From Azolla caroliniana (lineage: Eukaryota; Polypodiophyta): DNA of 64,000 bases. The stretch covers positions 5,084,001 through 5,148,000 of the forward strand of contig JBHGNT010000013.1 of the NCBI GenBank assembly GCA_043228905.1. The letters run 5' to 3'. Positions 59,330 to 64,000 of this stretch are shown one piece after another. Position 1 is the stretch's first letter; each line of letters opens with the position of its first letter. The position numbers and the translations under genes were made by a program. Under the pieces are notes generated by a model that was not told where the DNA came from, did no database searches, and saw only the letters and a program-made list of their open reading frames with translations.

Positions 59330-60400
59330 TGTCCTTAGTGTTCTGAAGTGTTGATTTGGGAGTGGCTTCGTCAGGCAATCGACGATATTCACCTCAGTGT
59401 CGATCTTCCGGACTTCGAGCTATATCTCGGCTGTGAGCTCCCGGATGTGATGATACTGCACCTCAATATGCTTTGTCTTCGCGTGATAGACAAGATTGTT
59501 GATGAGGTGAATTGATAGAAACCACTTGATGATGATGCTTTGTCAAGCTAGGGCCTTGATAGAAACCACTTGATTGACTATTCCTCGACTTTTATTGTTG
59601 TCGGTCTTCCCTCTTTCTCGGTCGACTAGTGTTTTGACCAGTTCTTTCGGCTTGTTCTTTCGCTCGACTGGTTCGTCTGATCGACTCAGTCGAGTGGCGG
59701 GCTTTTGCCAATTCATCGATGGTGATTCCCATCGATTTTTGCCAAATGTCCTCACTGAGGACTTCTCCGATCGTTTCTTCTAGATTTAGCTTTGGACAGA
59801 TAATGGCGAATGTGGTGCAGAATACCTCCCAACTCGCCGGCAAGCCCGAAAGGAGGGCAAGGGCTTTAACTTATTCTTCAAAGTTATTGGGAGGAGAGCT
59901 CTAACAACACCTGACCGAAGGTGCTGATGTGGGAGGTCACTAGATCCATCTCTCTCATCTTCGTTTTGAACAACTATCAAATTAATATGAGCTTCGACAA
60001 GGGAAACTTTTTCTCATAGAAGGCTTGAAGTTTCTCCCACAAAGAGAATCTTGTTGTCTCCTTGGCCATGCTGAAATAGACATTCTCAACCAGGTGCATC
60101 CGGGCAGCCGATCATGCGATTTCGTCCATAGATCTCCACTCTTCAGTAGACATCGAAGTTGGTTTGTCACTCTAGCGAATCGCTTCGACCTATGTCAGAT
60201 TATGAGCACGTCTTGCATCATTTCTTTCCATATTGCGAAGTACTTCGCGTTGAACTTCCGGATTTCCACATTTGTGCCAAACTGTGTCACCATTTTCTGG
60301 AAAGTAGATGTTGCTGGCCTGGTCTTTTCTTTTAGTTGGCTAGCGTCTCTTCTCAGTTTTCAGTTGTTTCTTGCTACCGAACAACAAGGTTGCTCTAATA
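59330..60400 (-). pseudogene. copia family IV gag and RNase H end, pol deleted
   Basis: Minus strand: gag start region FNAKYFAIWKEMMQDVL (about 60260-60200), STEEWRSMDEIA and LVENVYFSMAKETT (60150-60050), SHISTFGQVLLELSS (59930-59890) and a C-terminal basic region (59750-59600). Then, without protease, integrase or RT, it joins HLINNLVYHAKTKHIEVQYH (about 59520-59460), the RNase H C-terminus. The frames are shifted several times. The layout is that of an internally deleted, non-autonomous element. Confidence 0.82.
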
Positions 60401-60403
60401 CCA
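60385..60403 (-). other. primer-binding site, family IV
   Basis: The minus strand reads TGGTATTAGAGCAACCTT two bases after the LTR, an iMet-type site. Confidence 0.78.
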
Positions 60404-60405
60404 CT

Positions 60406-60673
60406 TGTTGAATATGATATGCAGAAGTATAAGTGAGCACCTACCAGAAGATGTGAACAAACAACACAGATAGAATATAGATATACAAGAAGGTAGAAGC
60501 TAAGATAGACACGATTTGGCCCAAATGGAGGAGGCTTTGTTATTCTCTTCTGTAAAACTCTCTCTCTCTCTCTCTACAATGTTACAGTTGGGCTTATATA
60601 TACAAAACCCTAACTTAAAGACGTGTTCACACTTAGGATACAAAGTCGAAGGAGTCGGCCTTTTATGCCAACA
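60406..60673 (-). repeat. 5' LTR of family IV
   Basis: 268 bp with TGTTGGCATAAAAGG...ATATTCAACA on the minus strand and a (CT)n tract at about 60558-60577. It matches the split LTR at 53052-53239 and 58946-59070. Confidence 0.85.
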
Positions 60674-62009
60674 CATGATCCATACTAGGATCATGTGGTT
60701 ACTAGCACATCTATGTCATCAACTAAAATTTCACTTGAACTACTTTTACTAAATACTCGCAATAAGTTCTCTATTTTCCTTTTTTAATCATGCACTCCTT
60801 ATATTGACATAACTCATACTAGGGAAAGCAAATTATACAACATTTCAAATTAATTTCCTATATTTAAAGAAGGTTACAACTCAAAACATTAATAGTACAA
60901 TATTCACACTACCCGGTTGTACATGATGGATGTTGAAGTTGTCCCCAAGTATTTAGTATAGTGTTTGTGCTGGAAAACCATATTGATTGCATACTAACCC
61001 ATTAAGTGTGCCTTAGAAATAATTTAAACAAAACTAGCTCTCTAATTATGACATATGTATTTTTTCAAGTAGTTCAAAACATTTTTGTTCACCTCAAGCC
61101 CTAAAAACACTCACTAAGAAATGGCCACCATAGTTCTAATAATTTCCTCAATATAAATTTTGTGCAATAACATAGCCATGATTCTATTATATCACAAAAC
61201 ATGTTGAGCTTCATGCCCATGCCAATAGCCATTGCAATGATCCTAAGGTTTCTAACATCCTTTTAATATTGTACTAAAGGCATAAGAAATAATAAGCACG
61301 AAAAGAATATGTTGACAACATATATGTAGTGGCCTCAATGGGTATCTTAATGTTAGTCTTAATGTAGGAATTTCTTGATGTGTCTTAGTGTTCCATCTCT
61401 CTCTACATCATCTTCTAAGGGACCCACATGAGTTGACCCTATAACCTAGTTAGTATTTTTGTTCAAGGAAGAGTACTTATTCTCCTATCTTGTCATATCA
61501 TTGAATTGTTTGATGATGTTATTGAGCATGTCTTGAAATATTATATAATTCACTTTATGTGGACCTCAAACGAAAATATTTAGGTCAACATTGCCCCTTT
61601 CCATCCTCAAAACAATGTAATTATTCATAGAACATCTAATAATGCTACATGTCATATCACATCTTGTATGCTACTTGGTTTAAATTAATACTCGCTCTAT
61701 TGTAATGCATGTTCCTAGGTCTATGCTTCTTAGGCTTAACAATTAAAGAGCCTCCATTTGCTCTTAAGTCTACCCAAAGGGCACCACATAAATTATTTAG
61801 TAGTATGGTTATTTTTCTTAGCAAATATAATAGTTTCTAAATTCGTTGTTGAGTATCTATGCAACGATTTCAATCATTTAATGGAAATTGTCTTCCTTGT
61901 TCTTCCTCTAGTCACATGTTTTGCCTCATGGTCCATTTTAGCCTCTTTAAAGACATTGTTACCCATAGGAGTGTACAGGGTGGTATAAGGGTAAAACATG
62001 ATAAAGGGG
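60674..62009. other. AT-rich intergenic region
   Basis: No recognisable gene. It begins with a perfect 8-bp inverted repeat (CATGATCC-6 nt-GGATCATG, 60674-60695). An open frame at 61758-61988 (76 codons, hydrophobic) has no recognisable domain. Confidence 0.45.
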
Positions 62010-62198
62010 TTGTTGTATATGTGTAATGTATATGACTGTGAGTGAACACATGCACAATTATGTGCATGTTTACAAGAATGCAACGGTCTTTTTTGTAACG
62101 GTCATATTATGTAACCGTTATATGATGTACTATATAAACCCCACTATGGTTCATGTAATGAATATAGAACTTTTCCCTCTCATTTCAGTGTCTCATTG

Positions 62199-62230
<32 letters not shown>

Positions 62231-62321
62231 ATGTGAACCCCCTTGGGGGGGGGTGGAGTCGTTCTTGGCTCCACCCCCCACTCATAAACATACATTCCTA
62301 TTTCGTTCTTTCATTCTAACA
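62010..62321 (+). repeat. LTR-like sequence with G/C hairpin
   Basis: Preceded by GATAAAGGGGT (polypurine-like). Starts TGTTGTATATGTGTAATG, has CTATATAAACCCC near 62130, a (CT)n tract at 62200-62230, then GGGGTGGAG-10 nt-CTCCACCCC, and ends near ATTCTAACA. It parallels 50012-50425. Confidence 0.45.
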
Positions 62322-63178
62322 TGTAACGATTTCTATCACTTACTTTCTCACTCCTCTTCCATATTATATCATTTACTAATTTCCCTTTTGCCAACCTTAC
62401 TAATGCTTAGGTTACCAAATTTTATTGCCTTGTTATTATTTCCATTATTGTTTACTTCCATTACAATGTAATCAACTTGTGTGTTTCATCGATGTTGCAC
62501 CTACGTTGCACCGATTCCACTTGAAATTAGTTGTACTTCTTTTTTTAATAATTTATTTAGGGCAAAAACGTGGTCATAATGTTACTTTATCAAAGGGACT
62601 CCAATGAGGTTACACCTACTAGCATGAATCACATACTTTTGTTAACATTATATGTTACAAATTGTTTATGTAATTTCATGGATACATTCATAGATTGGCA
62701 CATGCGTCATATTCGTCATATTCTCCATGCGTCATATTCGTCATATTCGAGAATACGAAATGGCCCCAAGAATATTATAAAACCATTAGTTTTACAAAAT
62801 AAATATACAAAATATTTATTTATTCATTTTTATATTTAAATAAATTTAATTAACTAAAATAAGAACAATCATTCATTAATAGATTATAAAAATATGATTA
62901 GTATTAACTCTCCTTTATAGTGTCAAATAAAAAATGGAGAAGTTTATAAATGTTACCACCACCAACACGAAGTAACTAAAAAAACCATGGTTTAATTAAC
63001 GTAATAATTACACAAACTCCATAAGTACTAACTCCCAAAATTGGGGTCTGCCCTCCTAGAAAAATAGGCTTCTATTAAATAGGACTCATTGGAATGTCAA
63101 ACGTTCACTAATTGAACCGTTTGCACTTCCAAGGTTCTTTATTTCTAGCAGTTTCTATATTTTAGGATACTTAACGGA
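62322..63178. other. AT-rich spacer, probably including part of a gypsy LTR
   Basis: No gene is seen. A short duplication CATGCGTCATATTCGTCATA occurs twice near 62702-62750. The right part belongs to the LTR of the next element, whose left limit I cannot place. Confidence 0.4.
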
Positions 63179-64000
63179 TGTAACACTCTCCCGCTAGGGA
63201 TGAGAGTTTTGACCACGAAACTAAGGCCCCTGTTTTAACTATGGTTTAGTGGCTCCATTAACCACTCAAAACCTGCTTGCCGTAGCGCCTCCTTAGTAAC
63301 CCACGAAGCTTCTACCAATGATGGCCCCTGCCACTTGATCAAGTAGCATTTTCTCCCTCTACGAACTTGTGCTTTTAATATAGCCTTTGATTCGTAAGGC
63401 ATGTTATTGGCTGCCTCACGACCCCATGTTTCATCTGTATGAAAACGGTTTAGTAGACTGACATGAAAAACATCGTGGATTTTGGAGGTTGTAGGTAATT
63501 GTAATTTGTAGGAGACGTTGTTGATCTGTTTTATTATCTTGTATGGGCTGTAGTATTTGTGATTGAACTTCGGTGTGAGACCTTGAGGTAATGGCCAATT
63601 AGCCGCACTGACTAATACTAAGTCTCCTGGAAAAAACTCCACATGTTCACGTTTCTTGTTGATCTGATTTATCATCTGGGATTTTGTCTTAGTCAAATGC
63701 ACTTCTGTTGCTTGCATTCTCTCTTTCCATTCTTCTAAAACCTTGCCTACATCTAGCTCTTCTACCTGTGTTTTGCTTGTATTATGCAATAAGGCAATTG
63801 GTGTGAGTACTTCTTTGCACGAACTCAAATGGAGAGAAACCTGCTGATGAGTGGATAGCTGCGTTGTAGCAGAACTCAAGCATGTCAACATGCTCCACCC
63901 AATCTGACTGATCTGCCTTGATGTAACAACGAATATAATCTTCGATGCCTTGATTCAGCCGCTCAATCTGTCCATCGGTTTGAGGATGTGCCGATGTTGA
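63179..64000 (-). pseudogene. gypsy integrase and chromodomain, 3' end of an element leaving the window
   Basis: Read on the minus strand from 64000: HPQTDGQIERLNQGIEDYI (integrase core Glu region), LEFCYNAAIHSSAGFSPFE, then a frameshift near 63830. The downstream frame (63891-63235) has PGDLVLVSAANWPLPQGLTP, KIHDVFHVSLLNRF and a chromodomain-like end (RRGRKCYLIKWQGPSLVEAS). After the stop, CTAGCGGGAGAG leads into TGTTACATCC at about 63185, a polypurine tract and LTR start. A chromovirus distinct from the one at 17-22 kb. Confidence 0.85.

Larger units (their letters stand above)
53052..60673 (-). mobile_element. copia family IV deletion derivative, host of a nested element
   Basis: The 5' LTR is 60406-60673 (268 bp). 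The 3' LTR is 53052-53239 plus 58946-59070, split by the family III element. Between them only about 1.3 kb remains: gag and the last part of RNase H. LTR pairs share ATGCCAACA ends, a (CT)n tract, ATATACTAAGCCCTAACT-like sequence and AGTCGGCTTTTTATGCC-like sequence. Flanks CTCGA and CATGA are not a convincing duplication. Confidence 0.8.

Overview
The window is nuclear DNA of a seed plant, most likely an angiosperm. It holds degenerate Ty1/copia and chromodomain Ty3/gypsy retrotransposons with plant-type tRNA-iMet primer sites, a plant LINE, tRNA-derived SINEs, and an intron-bearing plant PHT1-type phosphate transporter. I cannot name the species.

Layout. 0.2-4.5 kb: 5'-truncated copia (family I, copy a) with a LINE scrap behind it. 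4.9-10.5 kb: young copia of family II on the minus strand, with a 609-bp insertion in one LTR. 10.6-15.5 kb: family I copy b, minus strand, 3' end lost. 15.5-23.8 kb: a family I scrap, then family III copy b on the plus strand, interrupted by a complete gypsy chromovirus (16.9-22.6 kb) and, in its LTR, by a SINE. 23.8-40 kb: AT-rich, gene-bearing interval with the phosphate transporter (27.6-30.6 kb, plus) and a two-exon glycine-rich protein gene (36.3-39.0 kb, minus). 40-44.2 kb: a copia remnant and a LINE. 46.4-49.8 kb: family III copy c, split by a solo LTR. 49.8-53.05 kb: an LTR-like piece, another family III solo LTR, a gypsy scrap and a deleted family I copy. 53.05-60.7 kb: family IV deletion derivative containing a nearly intact family III element (53.24-58.94 kb). 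60.7-64 kb: AT-rich spacer, LTR-like sequence and the 3' end of another gypsy element running off the window.

Only two host genes can be supported: the phosphate transporter (membrane H+/phosphate uptake) and the small glycine-zipper protein. They do not form a pathway. Almost all other coding sequence is retroelement gag-pol in varying decay. Target-site duplications give a clear order of nested insertions. The most unusual signals are perfect heat-shock-element arrays upstream of the TATA box in both gypsy LTRs, a 54-bp hairpin-forming tandem repeat in the family III LTR upstream of its TATA box with apparent compensatory changes, a young copia lacking its zinc knuckle and protease, a basic C-terminal extension on a family I polyprotein, and a SINE with two opposed tRNA-like promoters.
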